From Apostichopus japonicus (lineage: Eukaryota; Echinodermata; Holothuroidea; Aspidochirotida; Stichopodidae): a stretch of DNA of 64,000 nucleotides. A model generated the notes under the pieces. It did no database searches. It was not told the origin of the DNA and was given only the letters and a program-made list of their open reading frames with translations. Every line of letters starts with the position of its first letter. Positions within the stretch are counted from its first letter, which is position 1. Of the stretch, positions 52,018 through 63,691 are shown piece by piece. A program made the position numbers and the translations under genes. The DNA lies in contig NC_092579.1 in NCBI RefSeq assembly GCF_037975245.1, forward strand, positions 25,837,166 through 25,901,165, given 5' to 3'.

Positions 52018-53168
52018 GTGTGAATTTAATTCCTGAAGTACCATGAATTATACATCGAAGAAAAAACAAATGAAACAGAGGAAAAGAACAAGAAGGAATT
52101 TTATCTGTTGTTCTACTTTATTTGTTTTCATTTATTAATCTACTTAATAACTTACTAGAAGTGATTAAACAATTAATTCTGATCAATATACAAGAAACTA
52201 CATATGTCGCTTGTCGAATAGTTCATGATTGCAATTTTCGGAGAGAGTATAACCATATGTTTCCACCTTTAGTATCTTAGCTAACAGTTGCATGTAAATA
52301 TAATAACTGCATGGTACTAGCATCCTCTTTATGTCTTCTGCATAAACATATCTAACTGTACCTCCATCTATATATGACCTTTCCAGAAAGTACGCATGAC
52401 CCACCCATAACATGCGGCTATTTATATGCCCTGCACTCAACGAGGTAAACAGACGTCGAAGATAATCCTACAAATGTGTTATTGCACTTCATGCTCGTTT
52501 CTACATGAAAAGTCTTTCTTAAGGGTATAATATTACATAGAAAGATATTATTTTTTGTATTACACTTTTCTAATCGACAATAACACTTAAACATGAAAAC
52601 ATAGTTGCAGGTATGCTCAACCTACAAGAATGCTATACCTTGACAGGATAGTCCAACGGAAAATATATACTTTACTCATGAAAGAGGAACATATTCTATA
52701 CCCATCGAGGGGGAAATTTGCATGCAATTCCTACATAATATTAGCGAGACATTCATCAGGAAAGTGTTACAGATTGAAGCAAACAGGTGTGACGTCATAG
52801 TTGCACACTGACAATATAATGTTTTGACCTTGGATTGAATAGGATTTCAACTGCGGTGTGTTCATATATGTAGATGCCTCCCCGTCCTTTAAGTAGGAAA
52901 TTGTCAGTGTACCTCTGGGAGATGACACATGCTTGCTTCAAGCTCATTTTGGGTACGAAATGCGTTAAATTCAAATGCTGTTATCTCGAAAATGGTATAC
53001 ACAGGAATTGAATACAACTTTCATCAGGATACTTATGAATATTGCTCTTTTCCCCCTAATTTATACTATCCTTCTTTTAAAGGTATTGAAAATCTGAAGT
53101 CTATATAAACACTAATTACTAATTTAACGAATTCGAATTGCATCGAAATGAAGGAAAGACAGAGGCAA
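52017..53168. other. Unannotated stretch
   Basis: A minus-strand frame at 52198-52440 (80 codons) has no recognised motif. Nothing else supported. Confidence 0.3.
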
Positions 53169-53294
53169 GTTGATGTGTTGGTTTGTTGATGTGTTGGTTT
53201 GTTGATGTGTTGGTTTGTTGATGTGTTGGTTTGTTGATGTGTTGGTTTGTTGATGTGTTGGTTTGTTGATGTGTTGGTTTGTTGATGTGTTGGT
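53169..53294. repeat. 16-bp minisatellite, about 8 copies
   Basis: The unit GTTGATGTGTTGGTTT is repeated with no visible mismatches. On the minus strand it yields a Thr/Asn/Gln/His-rich nonsense frame. Perfect copies suggest recent expansion. Confidence 0.95.
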
Positions 53295-54091
53295 CACATA
53301 TTGCACAACGTCCTTTCCCAAAATAAATACATTCGGCATTTCATATCTCAGCAACGAAATCAGTTGTTTGACTGGGACATGTGTTTACATTAACTGCAAT
53401 TTGTGATTTGAGTGTTCTCTTTAAGTCCACTTTAAGAAATGGTACATTTCTGACTTTCCAATATAGGTACAATATCATCTCTTCAAACGACTGCTCGCGA
53501 AATTTCAGTATTCATCTACGCTAAGTTTGTAAAATCTGTAACTAAGCACATATTGAAAGTGACAGTATTCAACAACTTCTTGAGAGCACCCAAGCCAAAC
53601 TGTAGTTGTTTGCCAAGAGGCTTCAAGAATGTTGTCAACATCCGCGCACAAGTTACGTTGGAATAATAAAAGTATTGCATTTCATATCAATAAAATATTA
53701 AATTGTATTGTCTTGCTCACATCTATATATAATTGTTGCCAAATTTAATCACGAGTTTCTCTCCACTAGCCATAGGTGATATGCATTTTTGTCCTTTGCC
53801 TATCATTGCAGTAGTCAGGAAATAAAACCACGATTCGGTTGCGATAAGATATGGTCTTCACTCAGTACTAGTATCTATTTCAAATTAAAACATGATTTTG
53901 TTACATCTGGTGATATAAAATCGAGAAATTCTAGTACATAGCCTTCACCAAGTGTAAATCTCATTGACCCTTACTTTACAAGTTCCACATTTGCCCTGTT
54001 TCTTGCATAATAAATTCCCTAAATATGGAAGAGCAAACACGCTAATATTAACACAGGAATGTCGCACTGCTTCTTTTTATGATAGTTAAGG
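53295..54091 (-). other. Presumed 3' untranslated region of gene A and downstream DNA
   Basis: Follows the gene A stop codon on the minus strand. I could not fix a clear AATAAA on that strand close to the stop, so the transcript end is unknown. Confidence 0.35.
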
Positions 54092-54660
54092 TTATATCAC
54101 TGACTCGTCCATTCCGATACTTTTGAAATTCTCGCTATGAAAGCGATTTGCGGGCTCGTTCTCCTGTGTGATTTTACCCGGATATTCTACGTTGATGCAC
54201 ACATGTCCGTCGCGGTTTTGCGAGTCACGAAGTTCTGAAGCCGATATGGCAGTAAGCATTGGTGCCAGTTCATTTTGATCATCTTCTTTATCAGTAACTA
54301 TCTGTTCATCATCAGGGTTTAAAGTAAGGCTTTGGTTACATCCAACTCTGGTTAATATATAATCATTCTCCTCTGGGTTCAGTACAGTATATGCGTCTTC
54401 AGAGAGCTCTGAATGTGCAGGACGATTCGGCAAGCAAGAGTTCCGTGTGTGTGCTCCGATCTGCATTACGAGAGGCGAAACAGCATCTTGTTTCTCATTA
54501 AATTGCGTCATCCTCCTGTAACTAGGGTCTTGGTCAACAACCCAGAATGTTAATAGTTCGCCTTTTCCTTTCATTGACACGTATCCGCGTTCCTCAGACT
54601 TGTATCCCCCTATCTTGCGTAATAGATCATTACACGGTTTGCTGCAATGTATTTTCAGTG
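54092..54660 (-). CDS. Receptor guanylate cyclase, terminal coding exon (gene A)
   Basis: This exon encodes the last part of the class III cyclase domain plus a long cytoplasmic tail of a membrane receptor that makes cGMP from GTP. It begins after a good acceptor (pyrimidine-poor but ending ACCAACAG) with the last two bases of an Ala codon split across the intron. It then reads ALKIHCS, RKIGGY, ERGYVSMKGKGELLTFW, the standard end of the catalytic domain; the KGKGE lysine is the triphosphate-contacting position in this family. The reading frame runs about 189 residues to TAA at 54092-54094. Some 140 residues follow the cyclase domain. They look unstructured and acidic, which is long for the family, where the tail is often only tens of residues. 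The protein ends in ESVI, which fits a class I PDZ-binding pattern. Phase and sequence join exactly to the exon at 55643-55741. Identification is very secure; the particular paralogue is not known. Confidence 0.94.
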
Positions 54661-55642
54661 CTGTTGGTAACATATAATGAAATTATCAATAGATAATACA
54701 AAATGAAGGTAGCTCAACTGTACAAGAAATCACTAAGTTCATTGGAACTCATGTTTATAACTTTTTAATTTTTAATTTTTATTGCGGGAATATCTTTGTG
54801 GTAGTAGAGCCCTAATCATTTAGAAATAGTAATGAATCCTGCCTTAATGTACAACCTTCACTATTTTAGGCATTTTAGGCATATTTATTTTAACACTCTC
54901 CAATCTGCAAGAGTGTATTTGAAAGATAATTAAAGAAGTTGCGAAAGTGAACCTCGAACCCGTAGCTTCAAATGCAACAATTTAATGCACCACCGGGCGT
55001 AACTTTATATGGTCTAATTGTGATATTCTTCATAAAGATGTGTGATAAACGCATCGGTCATCAGTGATAGCAATTCTGGATTGAAGTCATACCTGAACAC
55101 GTCCAGGCCTCTCATTAGTAGCCTGTACACACCCTTGGGCGGAATATGTCACATGTAACAATATCACGTGACTGGCAACAAAAATGGATGAAAATCAAGG
55201 CCCATTATTAGTAACTGCCAGCTTTCGGCATGTATTCCGGTAGATGAAATTCTCGAATGTTCGTAGTTTATGTTTTAACTGAATCCAATCGTCACCGTTA
55301 TGTAATTCATTGATTGCTTGATAACTTATTGTTGCTTTTAATCAACACTACCATGCTTACTTACGTATCTTAGGTATCATGACGCGAAAGCAGAGACGAA
55401 TTAGGCTGTTTGGAGATTCATTAAATTCATAAAACTAGATCAAAACAGGTCACAAAAGCTCAGAGAGGGTTACAGTATGTCATCGCACCTATTCTATTTA
55501 CGATTAGCGCCATCTAAAGGACTCTTACAGAAACTAGATAGACACATATAGACTAACCAGCTAGATACACTCATTTTTACTCATTGTAACCTTTTTGGTT
55601 CGATTTGAATAATTTATTCAAGAGAAGAGAGAAATTCATTAC
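54661..55642 (-). other. Intron between the last two coding exons of gene A
   Basis: About 980 bp from donor GTAATG (55642) to acceptor ACCAACAG (54661). No repeats of note were seen. Confidence 0.85.
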
Positions 55643-55741
55643 CTTCTCCATTGGATTCCATCCGTGATGACGTATTCACGGTGTCTCCAAAAAGGCAATA
55701 TCGCGGCATGGTTACTCCCACAACACCTGACACAACAGGAC
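55643..55741 (-). CDS. Receptor guanylate cyclase, penultimate coding exon (gene A), catalytic core
   Basis: This 99-bp exon is flanked by an AG acceptor (TTAATAG) and a GTAATG donor, and is phase 1 at both ends. It encodes [29 protein letters not shown] and NGE, an unmistakable class III guanylate cyclase segment. The Cys in RYCLFGD is the position known to specify guanine rather than adenine. The Asn and Arg in VNTSSRMES are the transition-state-stabilising pair. All are intact, so nothing here suggests a dead cyclase. The split Gly codon at its 5' end implies a preceding exon ending in G; no such exon was recognised between 55742 and 64000. That intron therefore probably contains the 4.5-kb transposon at 56236-60729 and runs off the window. 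Confidence 0.95.
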
Positions 55742-56235
55742 CTATTAATATGAAGGAAAAAATCATTTGTAGAAGTTACTAGTATAATTTGAGATGGACA
55801 AGTTTAAACAGTTTTAGTTTGCCTTGTACTTTTAGTTTTAAGAAAAGCAGTCAAGTAGATCCACTCTCAATCCCAGTCCCCCATGCCCTTACATGGAGAC
55901 CGTGTGAAGAAGACGGTGTTATATAGAGTGAGGTATCACGAGCACCTTCAAATGGAACAGATCCTACACATGAACTCATAGTATACACATGGAGTTCATA
56001 GTATTTTAATGAGACAATATTGTTAAATTTTTCATTAAGTAATTGAAATGGAAATGTGTTAATGAACTGACTATTGATACATACTTTGCTGTCTAAGCGG
56101 TGTGTGTTATACCTTATACTGCTGAGAACAGTTGTATGCCTGTAATTTCATGAGAATAAAGTTCTGCAAAAAGTAAACAGAAACTCGGTTGAGAGAGTCG
56201 TCTCTAGCCAGTTAACCGTTAAGATCCATTGCCTA
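55742..56235 (-). other. Intron sequence upstream of the gene A penultimate exon
   Basis: Intronic by inference from the AG acceptor at 55742-55743. No exon seen. Confidence 0.6.
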
Positions 56236-58132
56236 CACTGAAAAAATAAACTAGTCAATATTGCCACGGACTAACGTTAAATTAGTTTGTAACGTTAGTC
56301 AATGCACACGAACTAGCAAAAATCTTCGTTTCATCGCTGCTTCTTAGTCAGTTTACACTGACTAAGGAAAATATAATCGCAGCTTAGTCGATGGCGACGG
56401 ACTAAGGTATTTTAACCCATGGACTAAGAACGATACGGACACCCGATTTACGCCATAATCGTAGCTTAGTCGGTCGGTCGACGGACTAATGTATTTTAAC
56501 CCAATTCGATTCACTTCAATTTGGAAACCGAGAGGCAACGGCAGCTTGCTGGACTTGGCATAGTTTCATACGATCACTCTAAGCAACTTTCAACCGTAAA
56601 TCACCCAAGAAGGTCTTTAGAAGAATGGAGGTATTAACTGCCATCATCGGCCTACCTGTTATTCCTTTAACTTGAAGGTAAAATTAAAGTTAATTGTTAG
56701 GCCACTGGCACTAGTACTCATGTATTATGGTTAGTGTAACGCTACCGTTGTCACGCTGGCTTTTCGCAAAACACAAGTGCAATGACAGTGAGTAGCCTAT
56801 AGGCTTCTACTGGGTACTGCAGTGCATTCTCAACACTAAAGTGTGCATTCTAAACACCAATTAAAAATGTGTTATGTGTGTATTGGGCTAGACTGAACAG
56901 TGGCACATAATCTTCTAATTTATTCCCAAACAAATGCTGGAACTATAAGTCTCAATAGTTTATTTGAAGTCTACACTCATTTGGTAAAGATTTCCTGTAA
57001 TATCCCATGTGAATCTAAATGGGTAGGCTTTGTGATATTGAATAAGCAAGGCTAGACCTTCAAACGTACAGTCACAGTAGGCTGAACAAATTATGTTGGC
57101 TAGTCAACGGTATTATATGTTGCGAGCAGTCAGGATGCACGCTTCAGTTCTATTTAACCTTTTCATTTATCATTTTTTAGTATTTAATTTCCGGTCACGC
57201 TCATGAAACAATTGCGTACATTCCTTCACGGTCGACTTGTTTACTGTAAGAAGTATTAACCGTTTTTTCTCAGGAAAGCTTGATAGTCTGAAGTTATTAT
57301 AACATGTGCTTTTAGTATACTGCCAAAAGAGTAAGTTGTTGTATTTGTATTGATATTTTATGTAGAAGTAACGGAAAATTTAGTATGTTTAGTTTGGTCT
57401 ATAATTGCACGTTTTTTTTCTGTCCAATGTAGTGCAGGGTTCATTTGCGCGAATTCAAATTATTCTGTTTATGTATATGTATATGCATCGATTCGTAGAT
57501 TATGATGTTTTTTGACATTTATTTGTAATTCAAGCATATCTGTTTAGTAGCAAAGTTTAAAGGTTAAGATTAATTAGTTTTCTCTTTTTGATCCTAGATT
57601 GAATGAAACTCATTGACGTAAATAATAGATCAGATGATACAGTTTAACGCAGTTGCTAAAACTCTGGGTATTCTCTAGTCTTCGCCGGTCCATTATATAC
57701 TTTAGTACTACTAGTAAGACTAAATCAAAATGACCGAAAGACAAACTTAGTGTAACAAAGTATTGATTCTCCTCTAGCCTAGGTCTAAACAGGCTTGTTA
57801 TGTGAGCAAGCAAAATAACAACTAAAAACGATTAGGCCTATAAATAAGTTGGCTCAGTGCATTTCTGTTTCTAAAATTTTATATTTTTAAAGATCATAAA
57901 AACAAACAAAGATTTAGCCCATGTTTTATTATCTCTGTATTCTGGGCATTTGATTCTGGTTGCAATGGTGATGACACTCTTGTTCAAATTTTCAGCTTTA
58001 TACAGTCTGCTTCAAACTTTGGGATTGTTTTTTGAGACTATAGTGGAAGCAAATCTCACATAACTTTGTGGTGACAACTTTATTTATTTATTTTTCCAAA
58101 TGATGAATACTTTGCTGTTTCTTTTTTCCAGC

Positions 58133-58329
58133 AGGAATTGAAAAGCCAAATATCTAAGTCAAGGGTGAGGTTTCCTGTGATGTACGACACCAGTGTGGAG
58201 GCAACAACAGAAGAGGAGAACTGTGTTATATATGGCTTAAAGACATGTTTTAAGATGATATATTGGTACCCTTCGCAGAACAAAAGAGTTTATCCAAGAG
58301 TCCAAAAAGCAAAGGAACAAGTACCATAG
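58133..58329 (+). pseudogene. Short frame of unknown origin inside the transposon
   Basis: After a pyrimidine-rich acceptor (TTTCTTTTTTCCAG, CAG) about 65 codons run to TAG. They include SRVRFPVMYDTSVEATTEEE and IYWYPSQNKRVYPRVQK. A second acceptor-like CTGTTCACAG near 59968 precedes NYGADFGFLKTSGRPFVVRR. These may be remnants of one spliced transposon gene interrupted by the palindrome. No family is recognised. Confidence 0.25.
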
Positions 58330-58485
58330 AGAAAAAAGATGGAAGAGTGAGTTTAACTATTGTACCCAACTGTTTAATGATATTAAAGATACTTTTCATA
58401 ACCTGTTTTAAAAAAAAAACAGTCTAGTATATCATTTACGTGCAAGCTTCATAAGTTTGGTCAAATTTTCACTGATCTGTAGAGT

Positions 58486-59709
58486 GGGAGTCCAGAGGGT
58501 TTGGTTAGCTGGGAAGGTAACCAATTGCCTGGTACATCACAATGTTCACAATGCATTCCTGTATATGAAACCTGACGACTGGCAAACCGACTGTGGTGGA
58601 TGTGGCTGGGAGAGCAATTTTAAAGTCACCTCACAGCTAACCTAGATCAGTTTTCATGGTAACCACATCAAAGTAAGAACAATGTGTCAGGTATGGCCCC
58701 AAGAGCAACAAATGGCCATCGCCAGTAATTATTGGTGGTGGGGTACCCCTGCCAGTGATCAACAATTGACCACTCACGGCTGACCTAGGTCAGCTCATGA
58801 GGTAACCACTTGAAACCTACTGGAAAATGTTGGTTAGGACTTCAGATACAAGGGATGGGCATTGCCAGTAATTTTTATTGGTGGGGTACCCCTGCCAGTA
58901 GACCCCCAATATGCCCATCCCCTCATTGACCTAGGTGAGCTCATGATTTGACCAGTTGAAACCTACAGGAAAATGATAGGTATCACTTCATATGTAAGGA
59001 TGGGCATTTCCAGTATTTTATATTGGTGGGCCACCACTGCCAGAGTCTGCCCATCCCTTACATATAGAATCCTGTCAATCATTTTCCAGTAGTTTTCAAC
59101 TGGTTAAATCATGAGCTGACCTAGATCAATGGGGGGGGGGGCATTTTGGGGGTCTACTGGCAGGGGTACCCCACTAATATAAAATACTGGAAATGCCCAT
59201 CCCTTACATATGAAGTGATACCATTTTCCAGTAGTTTTCAACTGATTACATCATGAGCTCATCTAGGTCAATGGGGGATGGGCATTTTGGGGGTCTACTG
59301 GCAGGGGTACCCCACCAATAAAAATTACTGGCAATGCCCATCAGTTGTATCTGAAGTCCTAACCAACATTTTCCAGTAGGTTTCAAGTGGTTTCCTCATG
59401 AGCTGACCTAGGTCAGCCTTGAGGGGTCAATTATAGATCACTGGCAGGGGTACCCCACCACCAATAATTACTGGCAATGGCCATTTGTTGCTCTTGGGGC
59501 CATACCTGACACATTGTACTTACTTTGATGTGTTACCATGAAAACTGATCTAGGTTAGCTATCAGGTGACTTTAAAATTGCTCTCCCAGCCACACCCACC
59601 ACAGTCGGTTTGCAAGTCGTCTGGTTTCATATACAGGAATGCACTGTGAACATTGTGATGTACAAGGCAATTGGTTACCTTCCCAGCTAACCAAACCCTC
59701 TGGGATCCC
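58486..59709. repeat. 1.2-kb near-perfect palindrome with internal sub-repeats
   Basis: The left arm starts GGGAGTCCAGAGGGTTTGG and the right arm ends with its complement CCAAACCCTCTGGGATCCC. Centre about 59097, arms about 600 bp. Each arm also holds three tandem variants of a block with GGATGGGCATTNCCAGTA, TTGGTGGGGTACCCCTGCC and CTCATGA. Matching frames on both strands (58457-58645 plus, 59562-59786 minus) are simply the two arms. Confidence 0.93.
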
Positions 59710-60879
59710 GGTCTATTGGGATCATTATTAACATGATTAACATAATTATTAAGCTTTGAGAAATAACTTGGTGTTATGCTGTGCAAAGCTAATAATAATT
59801 TGGTAAAGCTGCTATTCCTGGCTTATAATTTGAGGGACCTAGATTTAAATGTATACTTCCCAATATGTTATAAAATTTTAATGTAAATGTATGTTTATGA
59901 TAATGTGAGTTATCATGTGCTATATCTGTATCTGTGCTTACACGTATATCATATTTTCTGTTCACAGGTCAATTATGGTGCAGATTTTGGCTTCCTGAAG
60001 ACAAGTGGGAGGCCATTTGTAGTTAGGAGAAACACTCTTTGTTCGTGAAGACTTAACTGGTGTCGATTTGGGGTACCACTTTAAAACGAAAGTCATGAGG
60101 AACCCTTGCCCAAGATTCAACTTTGCATTATTGTGCAGTGCTATACTTTTGCGATTCATGTTTGATCCATTTACTTGTCTTAACTTTGTTGGAATAAAAT
60201 CATATTTTCAGATTTTTGTTTACAGTGATTTCTTCCCTATCTGTCGAAAGTCAGCCTTTGTAGACATCAGAAGTTTTATCAGAAATAAATACTGCCAACG
60301 TACACATTATTTGTGTTTCTTCTGCTCTCTTTTCTTTCAGTGATGCTAGTCAGTGAAACTAGTCGGGTTTAATTCTTTCAGTGATTCTAGTCAGTGCAAC
60401 TAGTCAGTCGATACCGACTAAGAAAGGTTAGTCGGGAGAGGCACCATCCTGACTAATGTAAAACCTGCTATAAACTAGTCGGTGGCTCATATAAAGTAGT
60501 CGGTAAAGACCGACTAATGTCACCAACTAATGTAACTGACTAATATACATTTACCGACTAAGAAATTGTTGATCGACTAAGTTGACGGACTAAGATGACC
60601 CACTAAGAAATCCAACTGACTAAGGAATAAATTAGTCGGTATAGCAACTGACTAAGGCTATGTTAGTCGGGAGAGGCACCAGATGGACTAACGTTATGTT
60701 AGTCGGTGAACCAATTTAAGTTTTCAGTGTAACCAACATAAAGTTGTTCACCGCCAAAAGACGTACGACCTCCAAAAAAATACGAGAATCATCTATTTGA
60801 TACGTATAGCATTAGAGACATTCTCAAATTGAAATACATTCAAGAGTCTATTTTGGAGATCACGTGTGACCTCAAATAA

Positions 60880-61700
60880 TAAACAATAGAGTTTTACGAC
60901 TCAATATGGGACACCTACATTCTAAATATAGCAGCCACAACCAGCCACACAGAGCAGAGGAATACCTGCAACGCTACATCAGCCGAATACACAAGTGTTG
61001 CAACGATTGGAGAATGGAACTCAACCCAACCAAGTCACAGATACTCTATATCGCCAAACACAACAGATTAAGGAGAAAACAACATCTTACACTCAACAAC
61101 ATCGTCATATACCAGTCGCCAATCAAGTTCGCTTCCTGGGATTAACCATCGATAAACAGCTCATCCTCGGACAACACCATAAAAACACCCTCAAGAGAGT
61201 CAGGACAACCCGTGAATATACTACGAAGAATAGCTGGATCATCAGAAAACCCCAGAGCATCACCACTCACAACAATGAAGATTTACAATATGATGATCAG
61301 GCCACTTTTCGAAAATTCAGCTCATAACATATATCAGCACAAACAGAAAAACTCAACATCATTAGATGAAAAGATTCAACAACTATAAGGGACAAGTTCC
61401 TCGACAAGTGTACATCACCAACACATCATCTTCATCAGTTTATAACAACTCAACTTAAGAGATCGGCCTTCATCATGGAATCACTCCCCCCCCCCCACCC
61501 CTCCCCACCGGCATGAACACGGAAGCTGCCATCCTCCGAGTCCCTTTATGGCTCAGATCGCCAAATCCAGTCTTCAAAGCCAGCCACCACTCATCGCCTT
61601 GCTAAAAACATGCTACTTTCCTACCATCGTGCAGCCACGTTTCTCTCCGACCCTGCCCTGAAAGTTATATATACACAATCCCAAATTTTCAGATCTCAAA
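60880..61700 (+). pseudogene. Decayed LINE reverse transcriptase fragment (Jockey-like)
   Basis: Frame 1 encodes RAEEYLQRYISRIHKCCNDW and ELNPTKSQILYI, the segment after the catalytic YADD motif in non-LTR retrotransposon reverse transcriptases. Near 61130 the frame shifts to RFLGLTIDKQLILGQHH, then back near 61205 to LRRIAGSS and MKIYNMMIRPLFENSA, the typical C-terminal part. Upstream parts are missing (5' truncation), and stops accumulate after 61390. A C-run lies near 61486-61497. Non-functional. Confidence 0.75.
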
Positions 61701-63514
61701 CCATAGCGCCCCTGACCCGCTGAAGCGCCTTACGGCGGAAACAGCTTATTACAAAACATATCGTATCGCACCTAACTCATTCAAATGACATAACATAGCA
61801 CATCCTCTAATACTGTGCCTCTGCCATTATTGGGAACATTAGAACCTTGGTTAGACACAGCTTAACGAAAGTTTATTCATACGTTTATATAACTTAGAAA
61901 AGGAGTACCCAGATCCTAGCTAGCTGCCTAAGATTATTCAAAGCAAATGAATTAGCAAGTATGGTATGGCAACATGCCCATCGGTGTAAACACCCCTTGG
62001 CAAACTGGTGACTAAAATTTTCGAGAAAGCTAGCTTTCAGCCTGAAGTATATTTACCATAATGGTGCGAGCAACAACGATAACCTCATTCTGCAATGTTG
62101 GCATTCATGTTAATATTAGTGCGTTAAGCGGTCATCTAAACATAGGCCTAAGGTTAGTTACAGTGTCAGAAGGTATTGAAGGCTTCAAATAAACCAAATT
62201 GCCAATGTTCCAATGTCTTGAGGGCAGGAATCGAACCAATAAAAGACAGTTATTCATCAAAGTTGTCTAGTCAATGTTAGAACATCGTTGATACTAATAC
62301 TTACGTAAGGTCTAACTGATAGGCTTATAGGTGTACCGTTAGTCGTTACTGATCTGGGATACAGCAGCAACATGTATTCAAGAAATACACGTTTCAAGGA
62401 ACAGTAAACGTCTTTCTCCAAAGAAAGTAATGTTTCATGCCCTGGTTCACAGCTATTTGTTAAGTCTGACCATACTACTTTTATGTAAACAGTTTATCTA
62501 TAGAAGATCAAGACCCTTCCTACTTTGTTTATGCTTACTGACCGGCATTGGGGTATTTTCAGTTATTCTTGTAAAATAAAATGTGTCTATGTTAGAGCAT
62601 TATATTTGCATTACGGGCTTAGAGTTGAAAATATATATATTCATAACATACAACACTGTGTCTGCGTCTTTCTGCTTAATTAACCGTGCTTTAATTACTA
62701 TACTTTTATGATAATCGTTATGTTGTACAACGGAGTGTGGGTTCATTGTATAACCCACATTTTATTGGCATTCTTGTTATTTTATTGCACATTTGTTTGG
62801 AGACCTTTAACTATAATAAAAGTAATGAAAACGGGACACCCCATTAATTATGTTGTAACATTCTGAGATGAAATGTTAGTGTACTCACGGGGGTATAAAC
62901 CTATTGCTGGATGCACTCAGCCTACGGCCTCGTTTATCGCTTAGGTTATACCCTCTCACACATTCTTGAAATATCCTGCGATAAACGAACGATTGACCGT
63001 TGATAAAAGGGTAATAATGCATTGATCTTACCATTGTCACTCAGATATCAGCAAATTGCGATTGGTGAGAGATTACTGTGATAGAAGCTGTACTAGGCTG
63101 ACCCAATTAACGAGTAATTAGCCTTTTCGTAAAAATTGACATTTTTGTTCGCCCAAACAGTTATGTATGCAAACCAATCAAATCATCTCTATAACGTGAC
63201 GTCAGTCAATAACAAGTGCTCCTGTTTCGCTCAGAATACGTACATTGATGTACTATACTACTACATGTAACTGAACCATGCATACAGCCTATACAATATA
63301 CTGTATTATACAACACCTACTAGTATTCTGGTCATTTGATTGGTCAATTGCTCGTTGATTGCATGCAAAATCCGCTCTATTCCACTCTATGAAATAGAAC
63401 CATGGGTTATATTTTTTTGGTAGCACTTCATTCAATGGTAAGAGAGCAGAGAAACCTGTCTGTTCAAAACAATCTGTTGCATGAGTGCATTTTACCCATC
63501 TTAATATAATATGT
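61701..63514. other. Unannotated stretch with a small inverted repeat
   Basis: CGTTTATCGC at 62931-62940 and GCGATAAACG at 62978-62987 form a 10-bp inverted pair. It overlaps a second pair, GGGTATAAACCTA with TTAGGTTATACCC (62891-62953), perhaps a small MITE. No gene recognised. Confidence 0.35.
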
Positions 63515-63691
63515 TGTATAAAACAAATAATGAATGGTTTCCATTCGTGCAATAGTGCAAATATTTCATTCGTTAAAATATGTAATTTGTTCCACTCAAC
63601 GAGGCGCAGCCGAGTTGAATGGAACATTCCATCTTTCAACTCATGAAATATTTGCACTATTACACTCATAACCATTCATTATTTGTATACA
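63515..63691. mobile_element. MITE-like foldback, 177 bp
   Basis: Inverted ends are TGTATAAAACAAATAATGAA and TGTATACAAATAATGAATGG. Inner matching blocks are AATAGTGCAAATATTTCAT, and the central palindrome is built on TTCCACTCAACGAGGCGCAG and CCGAGTTGAATGGAA. It is almost wholly self-complementary. No target duplication identified. Confidence 0.65.

Larger units (their letters stand above)
56236..60729. mobile_element. 4.5-kb CACTG-ended DNA transposon, Mirage/CMC-like
   Basis: The left end is CACTGAAAAAATAAACTAG and the right end, inverted, CACTGAAAACTTAAATTGG. TA directly flanks both ends (56234-56235 and 60730-60731). CAC termini with a 2-bp duplication fit the Mirage branch of the CMC group; ISL2EU-type elements are an alternative. 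The outer 280-390 bp at each end hold more than 20 GACTAA/TTAGTC motifs in both orientations, such as ACCGACTAAG and TTAGTCGG, as expected for subterminal transposase-binding sites. There is no intact transposase. Inside are a short spliced-looking frame and a large palindrome. It sits in the inferred intron of gene A. Confidence 0.7.

Noticed and set aside
53124-53354. Thr/Asn/Gln/His repeat frame
   Set aside because: Translation of the 16-bp minisatellite on the minus strand.
62205-62250. Possible tRNA B box on the minus strand (GGTTCGATTCC)
   Set aside because: No A box or cloverleaf partner arms at the right distance.
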